64,000 nucleotides of DNA from Streptosporangium carneum (GTDB taxonomy: Bacteria > Actinomycetota > Actinomycetes > Streptosporangiales > Streptosporangiaceae). Each line of letters opens with the position of its first letter. The stretch's first letter is position 1. Below the pieces are notes generated by a model, which searched no databases, was not told the origin of the DNA, and was given only the letters and a program-made list of their open reading frames with translations. Location of the stretch: NCBI RefSeq assembly GCF_027922005.1, contig NZ_BSEV01000007.1:62001-126000 (forward strand), read 5' to 3'. Made by a program: the position numbers and the translations under genes. This document shows positions 42,626-52,439 of this stretch, piece by piece.

Positions 42626-43321
42626 TCAGGTCAGGTGACCCGCGTCGTGGACGGTCAGGGCGATCTGGACGCGGTTGTTCAGCTCCAGCTTCGTCAGCAC
42701 CCGGGACACGTGAGCCTTGACCGTCGCCACGCTCATGTAGAGCTCGGCGGCGATCTCCGCGTTCGAGCTCCCCCTGCCGACCGCGAGCGCGACCTCGCGC
42801 TCGCGCTCGCTGAGCCCGGCCAGCAGCGTCGCGGCCCTTTCACGGCGCGCCCCCGCGCCGCCGTCGGCGACGTGGGCGATGAGCTGGCGGGTCACGGCGG
42901 GCGACAGGATCGGCTCGCCCGCCCCCACCCTGCGGATCGCGGCGACGAGCTCGCCGGGCGGGGTGTCCTTGAGCAGGAACCCCGCCGCCCCCGCCCGCAG
43001 GGCCCTCAGCACCTGGGCGTCGGCGTGGAAGGTGGTCAGGATGACCACCTCGGGAGCCGGGCCGGCGGCGCGCAGCCGCTCGGTCGCGCTCAGCCCGTCG
43101 ACCCCGGGCATGCGGATGTCCATCAGCACCACGTCGGGCCGGTGCACGGCCACCAGGTGCGGCACCTCCCGCCCGTCCGCGCCCTCGCCGACGACGACCA
43201 GGTCGGCGGCCCCGCCGAGGATCATGGACAGCCCGGCGCGGACGAGCGCGTCGTCGTCCACGATCAGCACGCGGATCTCCGGCCTCGGAGCGGATGAGCT
43301 CATGTCGATCACGTTAGCCAC
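42626..43321 (-). CDS. NarL/FixJ-family response regulator
   Basis: This 231-residue protein has a receiver domain (VLIVDDDALVRAGL, phosphorylated Asp in VVLMDIRMPGVDG, Lys in LLKDTPPGE) and a LuxR-type DNA-binding helix (LSEREREVALAVGRGSSNAEIAAELYMSVATVKAHVSR). GTG 43321 follows GGAGGA by five bases. It is 118 bases downstream of the matching histidine kinase on the same strand, so they form a pair. Confidence 0.93.
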   Translation of the reverse strand: MANVIDMSSSAPRPEIRVLIVDDDALVRAGLSMILGGAADLVVVGEGADGREVPHLVAVHRPDVVLMDIRMPGVDGLSATERLRAAGPAPEVVILTTFHADAQVLRALRAGAAGFLLKDTPPGELVAAIRRVGAGEPILSPAVTRQLIAHVADGGAGARRERAATLLAGLSEREREVALAVGRGSSNAEIAAELYMSVATVKAHVSRVLTKLELNNRVQIALTVHDAGHLT

Positions 43322-43439
43322 GCCCGTCCTCCGCCCGAACGCCGGGCTCCGCCGTGCGGAGGCCGCTCCGTAGCCACCCGCGCGGCCACCCGGCCGCGCC
43401 GCCCCCTCCGTTCCGCCGGACCGGCCATGACACCCCTCC

Positions 43440-44639
43440 TCACACCGCCCACGGCAGCCACGCGCTGAGCCGGAACCCGCCGTCGACGCACGTGCCGTAG
43501 TCGAGGCGGCCGCCCATGAGCTCGGCGCGCTCGGTGAGCCCGATCAGGCCCGTCCCGCTGCCGGGAATGGCCTGCCCGACGGTCGTGGGATTGCGGATCT
43601 CGACGGTGAGCCCGTCACCGGGCCCGCCCGCCACGGTGACGTCGACCCGCGCGGCGGCGGCGTGCTTGCGCGCGTTGGTCAGCCCCTCCTGGGCGATCCG
43701 GTAGGCGTTCCTGCCGAGTCTGGCGGGCGCCCCGCCGGGATCGCTCACCCGCATGTCGAGCGCCACCTCCATGCCCGCGAGCCTGGACTCCTCCACGAGA
43801 CCGGCCAGGTCGGCGAGGGTCGGCTGGGGCCGGTCGGGATCCGTGCCCTCGCCGCCGAGGCGGAGCACGCCGATGACCTCCCGCAGGTCCTGGAGCGCCT
43901 GGTGCGCCCCCGACCTGATCACCCCGGCCGCCCGGACCACGTCGCCAGCCGGGATGTCCGGGCGGTACTCCAGCGCGCCCGCGTGCACGCTGAGCAGCGA
44001 GAGACGGTGGGCGAGCACGTCGTGCATCTCCCTGGCGATGCGCTCGCGCTCCATGTGCCTGGCCCGCTCGACCCGCAGCTCGGCCTCGACCTCGGCCCGC
44101 TCGGCGCGGTCGCGCAGCGACAGCACGAGCTGACGCCTCGCCCTGATGAACATGCCCCAGATGATCAGCAGGAGGTAGAAGAGCACGGAGACGAGCAGCG
44201 ACCCCAGGTAGGGCATCTCGGGGTCGGGACGCCACCACAGCACGGGCACGAGCACGGCCACGTGCAGCGCGCCCGTCATGACCACGGCCTTGAAGGGCCG
44301 GTGAACGGCGACGGTGAACAGCGCCGCGACGACGGCTCCGGCCGAGACGGTCGAGACGAGCGCGGTGGGCACGAGGGCGAGGGCGAGCCCGACCGGCCAG
44401 CGACGGCGCAGCCACAGCAGCGCGCACGCGGCGGCCCCGAGGATCTGGTCGGCGACGACGAGCGGCGGCGGCGCGGCGGTCTCGCCCAGGCTCAGCCCCG
44501 CGAGCAGCCCCAGCCCCGCGGACACGAGGAAGATGACGATGTCGACGCCCCAGTCGCGGGCCGAGCGGCGCACCGAGGAGCGATCGCCCGCGGAGTCACC
44601 GTGCAGGACCGCGGGCAGCAGCCATCGATACTCCGTCAC
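43440..44639 (-). CDS. Membrane sensor histidine kinase
   Basis: From GTG 44639 the protein is 399 residues. About five membrane segments fill residues 25-175. A dimerisation domain with the phospho-His in EREMHDVLAHRLSLLSVHAG-like sequence (REMHDVLAHRL) and a degenerate HATPase domain (GLTNARKHAAAARV and GTGLIGLTERAELMGG) follow. This is the DesK/NarX-type HPK7 family. The frame extends to 45485, but that part overlaps the divergent small gene and is not credible. It pairs with the NarL-type regulator downstream. Signal unknown. Confidence 0.9.
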   Translation of the reverse strand: MTEYRWLLPAVLHGDSAGDRSSVRRSARDWGVDIVIFLVSAGLGLLAGLSLGETAAPPPLVVADQILGAAACALLWLRRRWPVGLALALVPTALVSTVSAGAVVAALFTVAVHRPFKAVVMTGALHVAVLVPVLWWRPDPEMPYLGSLLVSVLFYLLLIIWGMFIRARRQLVLSLRDRAERAEVEAELRVERARHMERERIAREMHDVLAHRLSLLSVHAGALEYRPDIPAGDVVRAAGVIRSGAHQALQDLREVIGVLRLGGEGTDPDRPQPTLADLAGLVEESRLAGMEVALDMRVSDPGGAPARLGRNAYRIAQEGLTNARKHAAAARVDVTVAGGPGDGLTVEIRNPTTVGQAIPGSGTGLIGLTERAELMGGRLDYGTCVDGGFRLSAWLPWAV

Positions 44640-44747
44640 ACCGTACGAGGGTAGGGCCGCCCAAAGCGGTGCGACACCAACCAAAGTCGGTGTTTCGGCG
44701 ACCTTCGGCCGACGCGCGGCGGCCGTGCCCTCACTCAGCATCGAGAC

Positions 44748-44966
44748 ATGAAAGTGACCCTTGAGATCCTCGGGACCCTCTGCGTCGTCCAGGCCGTCGG
44801 CGGGACGATCAACAACCTGTGGGGCAGCGGGCGCAGCTGGTTCCTGGTGAACTATCTGGACTTCCTGGACGGCTACGAGATCTTCGCCGGCATCGTGCTG
44901 GGCGTGCTGGGCCTGGCGCTGTGCTCGGCGGGCATGGCGCTGAGGAGAAAGGACCGGCGGGGCTGA
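44748..44966 (+). CDS. Small conserved membrane protein
   Basis: This 72-residue protein has two hydrophobic segments (EILGTLCVVQAVGGTI and IFAGIVLGVLGLALCSAGMAL) and a basic tail RRKDRRG. It is divergent from the histidine-kinase gene across 108 bases, so it may be controlled by that two-component system. Function unknown. Confidence 0.7.
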   Translation: MKVTLEILGTLCVVQAVGGTINNLWGSGRSWFLVNYLDFLDGYEIFAGIVLGVLGLALCSAGMALRRKDRRG

Positions 44967-45141
44967 GGGGGACCGGCGGGCCCGGTGACCTCCGCCACAG
45001 GCGTGAGGAGCCGTGGCACGGCGTTCTCCGCGGAAACCTCGGAGACGGACGCGGGAGAGGCGTCCGGCCGCGCGCGGGGGCGGCGGCCGGAAGCGGACCC
45101 GGAGCGGCAAATGTCGGTGGAGGCTCTTATGGTCGTGAACC

Positions 45142-46866
45142 GTGGAGTACGCCGTGCAGGGGACGCTGGACGAGCTGGGCACGCCGCTGGAGCAGATCAC
45201 GTTCGTCGTGTTCGACCTGGAGACCACGGGGGTCTCCGCGGGCGAGCACGCGATCACGGAGATCGGCGCGGTCAAGGTGCGCGGCGGTGAGGTGCTCGGC
45301 GAGTTCGGCACCCTGGTCGATCCCGGCTCCCCGATCCCGCCGTTCATCTCGGTGCTGACCGGCATCACCGACGCCATGGTCGTGGCGGCGCCGAAGATCG
45401 AGTCGGTGCTGCCCTCGTTCCTGGAGTTCGCCGAGGGCGCGACGCTCGTGGCGCACAACGCGGGCTTCGACATGTCCTTCATCAAGGCGGCCTGCGCCGC
45501 CCTCGGCTATCCCCCGCCCGCCCACCCCGTGGTCGACACCGTGGTGCTGGCTCGCAGGCTGCTGACCCGCGACGAGGCCCCCAACTGCAAGCTGTCCACG
45601 CTGGCCCGGATCTTCAGCAGGACCGAGCCCTGCCACCGCGCGCTCGCGGACGCCCAGGCGACCGTGGACGTGCTCCACGCCCTGCTGGAGCGGGCGGGCT
45701 CGTTCGGGGTGCACACCCTGGAGGAGCTGAAGGGCTTCGTGCGCGCGCCGACCGCCGAGCAGCGCCGCAAGCGGCATCTGGCGGACGGGGTGCCCTCGGG
45801 GCCCGGCGTCTACGTGTTCGAGGACGACCGCGGCGACCCGCTCTACGTCGGCAAGAGCACCAACCTCCGCAACCGCGTGCGCAGTTACTTCACCGCGGCC
45901 GAGACCCGGCCGCGGATCCGCGAGATGGTCGGCCTCGCCGAGCGGATCCGGACGATCACCTGCGCGACCCCGCTCGAGGCGGAGGTCAGGGAGCTCAGGC
46001 TGATCGGCTCGGCCAAGCCGCGCTACAACCGCAGGTCGCGTTTCCCGGAGAAGATGGTCTGGCTCAAGCTCACCGACGAGCCGTTCCCCCGCCTGTCCGT
46101 CGTGCGCGAGGTCAGGGACGACGGCGCGGCCTACCTCGGCCCCTTCGGCGGCGTGCGCGCCGCCGAGGACGCCCGTGCCGCGCTGCACGAGACGATCCCG
46201 CTGCGGCAGTGCACCGAGAGGATCACCCCGCGCGCGGGCCGCCCCGCGTGCGCGCTCGCGGGGATCGGCAGGTGCGGGGCCCCCTGCGAGGGCCGCCAGA
46301 GCGTCGAGGAGTACGGCCTGCACGTCACCGCCGCCCGCAGGGCGATGGAGCTGGACTCGGCCGAGGTGTTCTCCGCGATCGAGGCCAGGATGGAGCGCCT
46401 GTCCCTCGACCAGCGCTACGAGGAGGCGGCCGCCGACCGCGACCGGCTCGCCTCGTACGTCCGCACCTGCGCGCGCATGCAGCGGCTGCGGGCGTTGACC
46501 TCGCTGCCGCAGATGGTCGCCGCCGCCCCCGTCACCGGCGGCGCGTGGGAGATCCACGTCGTCAGGCACGGCAGGCTGGCCTCGGCGGGGGTGATGCCCA
46601 GGGGCGCCCATCCGACCCCGTTCGTGGACGCCCTCGTGGCCACCGCGGAGACCGTCGTGCCCGGCCCCGGCCCGGTTCCCGCCGCGAGCGCGGAGGAGAC
46701 CGAGTGCGTGCTGCGCTGGCTGGAGGGCCCCGGCGTGCGCCTGGTGCAGGTCGAGGGCGACTGGAGCCTGCCGATCGGCGGCGCGGGACGGCTCAAGGCC
46801 CGCATCGATCGCGCCTACCAGGCCCGCGAGCCGCACAGGCCCCGCGATGGCCGTCCGCTGCGCTGA
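45142..46866 (+). CDS. DnaQ-like exonuclease fused to UvrC-like GIY-YIG domain
   Basis: This is a 574-residue protein. An N-terminal DEDDh exonuclease domain (VVFDLETTGVSAGEHAITEIG, VAHNAGFDMSFI, CHRALADAQATVDV) occupies 12-175. A GIY-YIG nuclease domain (GPGVYVFEDDRGDPLYVGKSTNLRNRVRSYF) spans about 215-300. A UvrC-type middle region with a Cys cluster (CALAGIGRCGAPC) and a UVR-like pair of helices ends the protein. The UvrC RNase-H-like endonuclease and HhH parts are missing, so it is not UvrC itself. It matches Rv2191 in order. Confidence 0.9.
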   Translation: MEYAVQGTLDELGTPLEQITFVVFDLETTGVSAGEHAITEIGAVKVRGGEVLGEFGTLVDPGSPIPPFISVLTGITDAMVVAAPKIESVLPSFLEFAEGATLVAHNAGFDMSFIKAACAALGYPPPAHPVVDTVVLARRLLTRDEAPNCKLSTLARIFSRTEPCHRALADAQATVDVLHALLERAGSFGVHTLEELKGFVRAPTAEQRRKRHLADGVPSGPGVYVFEDDRGDPLYVGKSTNLRNRVRSYFTAAETRPRIREMVGLAERIRTITCATPLEAEVRELRLIGSAKPRYNRRSRFPEKMVWLKLTDEPFPRLSVVREVRDDGAAYLGPFGGVRAAEDARAALHETIPLRQCTERITPRAGRPACALAGIGRCGAPCEGRQSVEEYGLHVTAARRAMELDSAEVFSAIEARMERLSLDQRYEEAAADRDRLASYVRTCARMQRLRALTSLPQMVAAAPVTGGAWEIHVVRHGRLASAGVMPRGAHPTPFVDALVATAETVVPGPGPVPAASAEETECVLRWLEGPGVRLVQVEGDWSLPIGGAGRLKARIDRAYQAREPHRPRDGRPLR

Positions 46867-46912
46867 TAACTTCGTGGAAAAGTGCGAGCAGTTCTCAACG
46901 AGGAGGAAGCCA

Positions 46913-47200
46913 GTGGTCACCGCCATCGTGCACATCAACGCCGAGGTGGACCGGATCCCCGAGGTCGCCCAGGCGATCGCCGAGATCGACGGGGTGAGCG
47001 AGGTGTACTCCATCACCGGGGAGTACGACCTGCTGGCCATGGTCCGCGTCTCCGCCTACGAGGAGATCGCCGAGGTCATTCCCGGCAGGTTGAACAAGGT
47101 CTCCGGGGTGCTGCACACCGAGACGCACATCGCCTTCCGCACCTACTCCCGGCACGACCTCGAGGCCGCCTTCTCGATCGGCCTCGGCGAGTCCGACTAG
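46913..47200 (+). CDS. Lrp/AsnC-type ligand-binding (RAM) protein without DNA-binding domain
   Basis: This is a 95-residue stand-alone RAM domain: VHINAEVDRIPEVAQAIAEIDGVSEVYSITGEYDLLAMVRV and a C-terminal THIAFRTYS. There is no helix-turn-helix. GTG 46913 follows AGGAGGAA by five bases and is clearly the start, although the frame is open earlier. It probably binds an amino acid or forms oligomers with full-length Lrp proteins. Confidence 0.9.
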   Translation: MVTAIVHINAEVDRIPEVAQAIAEIDGVSEVYSITGEYDLLAMVRVSAYEEIAEVIPGRLNKVSGVLHTETHIAFRTYSRHDLEAAFSIGLGESD

Positions 47201-47292
47201 GACCGCGCCGGGAGACGCCCACCGGGTGACGCGCCGCGCGGCGGCGCCCGCCCGCCCGGCGCGACGAGCGGCGGGCCCCGGCGCGCGGACGT

Positions 47293-48117
47293 TCATCCGA
47301 AAGGGGGGGCGCCGGGACGCGTCTCCCCCATGGTCGGCAGGCGTGCCCGCACCTCGAACCCTCCCTCGGGGAGGGGCCTGGCCTCCAGGGTCCCGCCGAA
47401 CATCGTGGCGCGCTCGCGCATGCCGAGCAGTCCCGTCCCCACGCTGAGCGCGGCGGGCACGGGGACGGCCTCGCCGTCGTCGCGGACCAGCACGTCGAGG
47501 AAGCCGGGACGCCAGCGCAGCGTGACGTGGGCCGACCTGGCCCTGGCGTGCCTGAGGGTGTTGCTCAGCGCCTCCTGGACGATCCGGTACGCCGAGAGCT
47601 CCAGGGCGAGGCCGAGCTCGACGGGGCGTCCGTCCTCGACCACGTCGACGCGCAGGCCCGCCGTACGGACCTCGGCGAGCAGGTCGCACAGGTCCGACAG
47701 CTTGGGCTGGGGCGTCCTGGCCCCGGTGAGGCCGCCCTCCTCGCGCAGCAGGACCAGGATCCGCTGGAGCTCGAGAAGCGTCTGCCGGCCGGACTCCTCG
47801 GCCACGCGGAGGGTCTCGCGGGCCCTGGCTGGATCCTTCTCCATGATCATCCGGCCCGCGCCCACGCCCAGCGTCATCATGCTGACCCCGTGGGCGACCA
47901 CGTCATGCAGTTCTCCGGCGATGCGGGCGCGTTCCCTCGTCGTCACGGCCCCCGCCAGGACCTCCCGCTGCCCGGCGAGCTCGGTCTGCTCCACCTCGAG
48001 CCGCAGGAGCAGCCGACGCCGTTCACGCAGGAGCCTCGCGGTCGCCAGGGACAGGCAGGCAACCACGAGAAGGAGCAGGCCGAGCGCCACCCAGGCCAGA
48101 AGGTCAACACGCCACAT
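47293..48117 (-). CDS. Short HPK7-type sensor histidine kinase
   Basis: This is a 274-residue kinase with one N-terminal membrane segment and no sensor domain. The dimerisation/phospho-His segment is RARIAGELHDVVAHGVSMMTL and the ATPase has EALSNTLRHARARSAHV and GTGLLGMRERATMFGG. No response regulator adjoins, so it is an orphan within this window. Its partner or signal is not visible. It might be fed by an interacting membrane protein. Confidence 0.87.
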   Translation of the reverse strand: MWRVDLLAWVALGLLLLVVACLSLATARLLRERRRLLLRLEVEQTELAGQREVLAGAVTTRERARIAGELHDVVAHGVSMMTLGVGAGRMIMEKDPARARETLRVAEESGRQTLLELQRILVLLREEGGLTGARTPQPKLSDLCDLLAEVRTAGLRVDVVEDGRPVELGLALELSAYRIVQEALSNTLRHARARSAHVTLRWRPGFLDVLVRDDGEAVPVPAALSVGTGLLGMRERATMFGGTLEARPLPEGGFEVRARLPTMGETRPGAPPFG

Positions 48118-48206
48118 GAGCGCAATCTAGGACCGCGCCCCGCGGGGCTGCATCCCCTCATGGGTGGATCTTGCGTCCGCCCGTGAGGGGAGGCAGGGCA
48201 GCCGGG

Positions 48207-49253
48207 TCAGGACGACTTCAGCGCCTGGCTGGCCTCGACCCAGCGCGTGAGGGTCGCCTCCGCCGCGCCGGAGTCCACGGCGTGCGCGGCCCTGGCGTAT
48301 CCCCCGGCCATCGCGGCGTCGAGGTCGTCGCCCGCGCCCTCGAGGGAGACCAGCGCGGCCGCGGCGTTGAGCAGCACCGCGTCGCGGACCGGGCCGGTCT
48401 TGCCGCCGAGCAGGTCGCGCACGGCCTGCGCGTTGAACGTCACGTCGCCCCCGCGCAACGCGTCCGGCGCGGACCTGGGGATGTCGAGCACGGCCGGGTC
48501 GAAGACGGTCTTCCTGGCCTCGCCGTCGCGCACCACCCAGATGGTCGAGGTCGTCGCGGTGGTGAGCTCGTCGAGCCCGTCGTCCCCCCGGAAGACCAGG
48601 GCCGAGACGCCGCGCTCGGCGAACACGCCCGCGACCACGGGGAGCATGACCGGGTCGAAGATGCCGATCGCCTGGGCCTGGGGCCTGGCGGGGTTGGTCA
48701 GCGGCCCCAGGAAGTTGAAGACCGTCGGGATGCCGAGCTCCTTGCGCGCGGGCCCGACGAAGCGCAGCGCCGGGTGGTAGTGCGGCGCGAAGCAGAAGGC
48801 GATGCCCGCCTCGACCGCGACCCTGGCGGTGTTCTCCGGGGTCAGGTCGAGCACGACCCCCAGGTGCTCCAGCACGTCGGCGGCGCCGCAGAGGGAGGAG
48901 GCCGCCCTGTTGCCGTGCTTGACCACCCGCGCGCCCGCCGCCGAGGCGACGATCGCGGCCATCGTGGAGACGTTGACCGTGTGGGCGCGGTCGCCGCCGG
49001 TGCCGACGACGTCGACGACGGGCCCCTCGACCGACAGCGGGGTCGCCCGCTCCAGCATGGTGCGCGTCAGCCCGGTCAGCTCGGCGACCGTCACCCCCTT
49101 GGCGCGCAGCGCCACGGCGAAGCCCGCGATCTGCACGGACGTCGCCGAGCCGGACATGATCTCGTTCATCGCCCAGGCGGCCTCGTCCGCCGTGAGGTGC
49201 TCACCCGCGAGCAGGGCCGACAACAGCGCGGGCCAGGTGGTGCGCGCGTCCAT
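48207..49253 (-). CDS. trpD: Anthranilate phosphoribosyltransferase
   Basis: This 348-residue TrpD joins anthranilate to phosphoribosyl pyrophosphate, the second step of tryptophan synthesis. [19 protein letters not shown] is the PRPP-binding signature and [23 protein letters not shown] the anthranilate-side motif; [22 protein letters not shown] follows. It stands alone with no other trp genes, as in mycobacteria (Rv2192c), beside the cytochrome genes. Confidence 0.94.
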   Translation of the reverse strand: MDARTTWPALLSALLAGEHLTADEAAWAMNEIMSGSATSVQIAGFAVALRAKGVTVAELTGLTRTMLERATPLSVEGPVVDVVGTGGDRAHTVNVSTMAAIVASAAGARVVKHGNRAASSLCGAADVLEHLGVVLDLTPENTARVAVEAGIAFCFAPHYHPALRFVGPARKELGIPTVFNFLGPLTNPARPQAQAIGIFDPVMLPVVAGVFAERGVSALVFRGDDGLDELTTATTSTIWVVRDGEARKTVFDPAVLDIPRSAPDALRGGDVTFNAQAVRDLLGGKTGPVRDAVLLNAAAALVSLEGAGDDLDAAMAGGYARAAHAVDSGAAEATLTRWVEASQALKSS

Positions 49254-49292
49254 GGAGGTCTCCAGAAGGAAGGAAGGTGTTCTGGCGGGCGG

Positions 49293-49718
49293 TCAGGCGG
49301 TCAGGCGGGTGGACAGGCGGCGGCGCATCAGGTCGGCGACGGTGCCCGCCAGGGCCACCGGGTCGATCGGCTGCGGCACGACGGCCTCGGCGCGGGACCA
49401 CTCGGCCAGCCAGCGGTCGTCGCGGCGGGCGATCAGCAGGCAGATCGGCGGACAGTCGTACACCTCGTCCTTGGCCTGCCTCGCGACCCCCATGCCACCC
49501 GCGGGCCGGGCCTCCGCGTCGAGCACCGCGACGTCGATCTCTCCCGAGTCGAAGTGCTGCACGACCTTCGCGTGGGTGGCGCACTCCACGATCTCCACGA
49601 GGGGCACGTCGGCGGCGGGACGCCGGCCGAGGGCCTGCCGCACCTTCTCTCGGGTGCTCGCGTCGTCGCTGTAGACGAGGACCCTCATCTTGTCGTCGGT
49701 GCTCACGGTGGCGCTCAC
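49293..49718 (-). CDS. Receiver-like conserved protein of unknown function
   Basis: This is a roughly 141-residue single-domain protein with a CheY-like fold ([72 protein letters not shown]). The phospho-acceptor Asp is in AVLDAEA, but the conserved Lys is missing, replaced by Gln in VVPQPID, so phosphorylation signalling may be lost. The start is unclear: GTG 49718, 49706 and 49742 and ATG 49688 are possible. It is divergent from ctaE; similar proteins sit here in other actinobacteria. Confidence 0.72.
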   Translation of the reverse strand: MSATVSTDDKMRVLVYSDDASTREKVRQALGRRPAADVPLVEIVECATHAKVVQHFDSGEIDVAVLDAEARPAGGMGVARQAKDEVYDCPPICLLIARRDDRWLAEWSRAEAVVPQPIDPVALAGTVADLMRRRLSTRLTA

Positions 49719-49883
49719 TATCCCTTGTCGATGTATGGTCACCTGGGATGGTACCGGTCGGCTCGCCCGGAGACCCAGGGCAGACGCATCACCGAAACAA
49801 TTGCCCTATACGCCCGGTTTTGCGGGACGCGTGGGTCCCCTATTGGGGGGTCGTGCGGCGACCCGACCAGGAGAGCCGCAATA

Positions 49884-50501
49884 ATGCTGCCCGTGGCGAC
49901 AGCATCCGCAATCTCAACGACGACGACAGCGCATTCGTCCCGCAGGCCAGACCTGGTCAGCGTCGGGACGATCGTCTGGCTGTCCTCTGAGCTCATGTTC
50001 TTCGCGGCGCTGTTCGCGATGTACTTCACCATCCGGTCGGTGAGCCTCGGCCAGGGACTTCCCTGGCCGGAGGCTCACCTGAACGTCCAGTTCTCGTTGG
50101 TCAACACGATCATCCTGGTCCTGTCGAGCGTGACCTGTCAGCTGGGCGTGTGGGCGGCTGAGAAGGGCCAGGTCGCCAAGCTGCGCTTCTGGTACATCGT
50201 CAGCTTCCTGATGGGCGCCGTGTTCGTCGGCGGCCAGCTGTACGAGTACAGCCAGCTGGTCCACGAGGGGCACACCCTGTCGCACTCCGCGTACGACTCG
50301 GTGTTCTACCTGACCACGGGCTTCCACGGCCTTCACGTGACCGGTGGACTGATCGCGTTCCTGTTCATGCTGGGACGCACGTACGCCGCGAAGCGCTTCA
50401 CCCGTGAGCAGGCGACCAGCGCCATCGTCGTGTCCTACTACTGGCACTTCGTCGACGTGGTCTGGATCGGCCTTTTCGTGACCATCTACGGCATTCATTA
50501 A
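49884..50501 (+). CDS. ctaE: Cytochrome c oxidase subunit III
   Basis: This 205-residue aa3-oxidase subunit III has about five membrane segments. Family motifs include [37 protein letters not shown] and [21 protein letters not shown] 49884 follows CAGGAGAG. It starts the ctaE-qcrC-qcrA-qcrB operon, the arrangement used by actinobacteria with a bcc-aa3 supercomplex. The other oxidase subunits lie on the opposite strand at 55.8-58.6 kb. Confidence 0.95.
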   Translation: MLPVATASAISTTTTAHSSRRPDLVSVGTIVWLSSELMFFAALFAMYFTIRSVSLGQGLPWPEAHLNVQFSLVNTIILVLSSVTCQLGVWAAEKGQVAKLRFWYIVSFLMGAVFVGGQLYEYSQLVHEGHTLSHSAYDSVFYLTTGFHGLHVTGGLIAFLFMLGRTYAAKRFTREQATSAIVVSYYWHFVDVVWIGLFVTIYGIH

Positions 50502-50517
50502 GGAATCGGGGATCTCT

Positions 50518-51330
50518 GTGAATAGGATCACCGCTGGGCGGCGGCATCCCCTCGCGAGATACGCCGTCCTGCTTCTTGCCCTGGGACTGCTGGGGGGCTT
50601 CTACACCCTCGCGGCCCCGACGAGCGAGCGGGCTGACGCGGCCATCGCGTCCGGCAGGGCCGACGACGTCGCCGAGGGCAGGAAACTCTTCGAGCAGAGC
50701 TGCTCCAGCTGCCACGGCCTCAACGCCGAGGGCACCGCGAACGGCCCGACGCTCGTCGGCGTCGGCGCCGCCGCCGTGGACTTCCAGGTCAGCAGTGGCC
50801 GTATGCCCCTGGCCAACCCCGGCGCGCAGGCTCCGCGCAAGCCGACGGCCCCCTGGGTCAACGACGACACCATCAGGCAACTCGGCGCCTACATCCAGTC
50901 GCTGGGCGGCGGCCCCGTCGCCCCCGGCCCCGAGCAGGTCGACCCGGCGAAGGGCGACAAGGCGAAGGGCGGCGAGCTGTTTCGCGCGAACTGCATCCAG
51001 TGCCACAACTTCGTCGGCTCCGGCGGCGCGCTGACCCAGGGCAAGTACGCCCCGCCGCTGCACGACGCCACTCCGACGCAGATCTACGAGGCCATGATCA
51101 CCGGCCCGCAGGCGATGCCCGTCTTCAACGACAGCATCATCACTCCCGAGCAGAAGCGGGACATGATCGCCTACATCGTGGGCGTGCGTGAGGAGCCCAA
51201 CCCGGGCGGCGCCGGTCTCGGCCGCATCGGCCCGGTGACCGAGGGTCTCGTCGCCTGGATCGTGGGCATCAGCCTGCTCGCCCTCGCCGCCATCTGGATC
51301 ACCGCTAAGAAGCGACAGGCCCACCAATGA
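50518..51330 (+). CDS. qcrC: Menaquinol-cytochrome c reductase diheme cytochrome c subunit
   Basis: This 270-residue protein has two haem c sites, CSSCH (62-66) and CIQCH (159-163), on the outer side of the membrane. It has an N-terminal signal anchor (YAVLLLALGLLGGFYTLA) and a C-terminal membrane helix. The two-haem form carries electrons directly to the aa3 oxidase, so no soluble cytochrome c is needed. It overlaps qcrA by four bases. Confidence 0.95.
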   Translation: MNRITAGRRHPLARYAVLLLALGLLGGFYTLAAPTSERADAAIASGRADDVAEGRKLFEQSCSSCHGLNAEGTANGPTLVGVGAAAVDFQVSSGRMPLANPGAQAPRKPTAPWVNDDTIRQLGAYIQSLGGGPVAPGPEQVDPAKGDKAKGGELFRANCIQCHNFVGSGGALTQGKYAPPLHDATPTQIYEAMITGPQAMPVFNDSIITPEQKRDMIAYIVGVREEPNPGGAGLGRIGPVTEGLVAWIVGISLLALAAIWITAKKRQAHQ

Positions 51331-52439
51331 CTGACACCAATCACGACATCGAACAGCCCGACGGACGCGTGCCACGGCGCGTCATCGGCACCCCCTCCCC
51401 AGCCACGGGCACTTCCCTGCTCGGGACCGACGAGCATCACGCCGAGGGCGTCGCCGACGTCCCCGGCGTGATCCCGCAGAACGAGCAGACCGCGAGGAAG
51501 GGCGAGAGGGTCGCCGCCCTCTGCTTCACCGTCACCTTCCTCGCGGCGGTCGCCTTCGTCGTCTCCTACGTGGCGTTCCAGGTCGGCGACGTCGAGACGA
51601 CCCAGGTCTCCACCCTGGCCCTGGGCGGCTCCCTCACCCTGGCGTTGCTCGCGCTGGCCGCGGGCATCGTGGTGTGGGTCCGCATGGTCATGCCGAAGTA
51701 CAACCTGGTCCAGGAGCGTCACCCGATGGCCTCGGGTCCCGAGGCCAGGGAGTACGTCGCGGAGACCTTCCTGCAGGGCGCGGCCGAGAGCGGCATCACC
51801 AAGCGGCCGCTGCTGCGCCGCACGCTCCTGCTCGCCGCCGCCCCGCTGGGCGTGCTCCCGCTGGTGCTGCTGCGCGACCTCGGGCCGCGCTACAGCGACT
51901 TCCCGAGCAAGCTGCGGCACACCGTCTGGGGCGAGAAGACCAAGGACGGCAAGAACCGCAGGCTCGTCGTCGAGGGCACCGGCGCGCCGATCCGCGCGGC
52001 GGACTTCAACTCCCCCGGCGGCATCCTCTCCGTCGTGCCCGAGGGTTACGAGCACGACCTCAACGCCCTGGCCAAGGCCACACTGATCCTGATCAAATTC
52101 CGCCCGGAAGAGATCAAGTCCGGAACGAACAAGAACTGGACGCACGACGGGATCGTCGCGTACTCCAAGATCTGCACCCACGTCGGCTGCCCCGCGGCCC
52201 TCTACGAGCAGACCACGCACCACATCCTGTGCCCGTGCCACCAGTCGACCTTCGACGCCGCGGACGGCGCCAAGGTCATCTTCGGTCCGGCCGCCAGGCC
52301 TTTGCCCCAGCTGCCGATCGCCGTGGACAACGAGGGATACCTCGTCGCCACGGCCGACTTCGCCGTCCCGCCGGGACCGAGCTTCTGGGAGCGCGGCGAC
52401 GCTGAGGCCGAGGTCCGTGAGAACGGAGGCCACGCATGA
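51327..52439 (+). CDS. qcrA: Menaquinol-cytochrome c reductase Rieske iron-sulfur subunit
   Basis: This 370-residue actinobacterial Rieske protein has three membrane segments in the N-terminal half. The cluster ligands are CTHVGC (283-288) and CPCH (302-305) in the C-terminal domain, which is interrupted by the long insert usual for the phylum. It overlaps qcrC and qcrB by four bases each, so subunits are made in step. Confidence 0.95.
   Translation: MTDTNHDIEQPDGRVPRRVIGTPSPATGTSLLGTDEHHAEGVADVPGVIPQNEQTARKGERVAALCFTVTFLAAVAFVVSYVAFQVGDVETTQVSTLALGGSLTLALLALAAGIVVWVRMVMPKYNLVQERHPMASGPEAREYVAETFLQGAAESGITKRPLLRRTLLLAAAPLGVLPLVLLRDLGPRYSDFPSKLRHTVWGEKTKDGKNRRLVVEGTGAPIRAADFNSPGGILSVVPEGYEHDLNALAKATLILIKFRPEEIKSGTNKNWTHDGIVAYSKICTHVGCPAALYEQTTHHILCPCHQSTFDAADGAKVIFGPAARPLPQLPIAVDNEGYLVATADFAVPPGPSFWERGDAEAEVRENGGHA

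Noticed and set aside
45142..46866. True UvrC of nucleotide excision repair.
   Set aside because: It lacks the C-terminal endonuclease and HhH domains and carries a DnaQ-type exonuclease instead.
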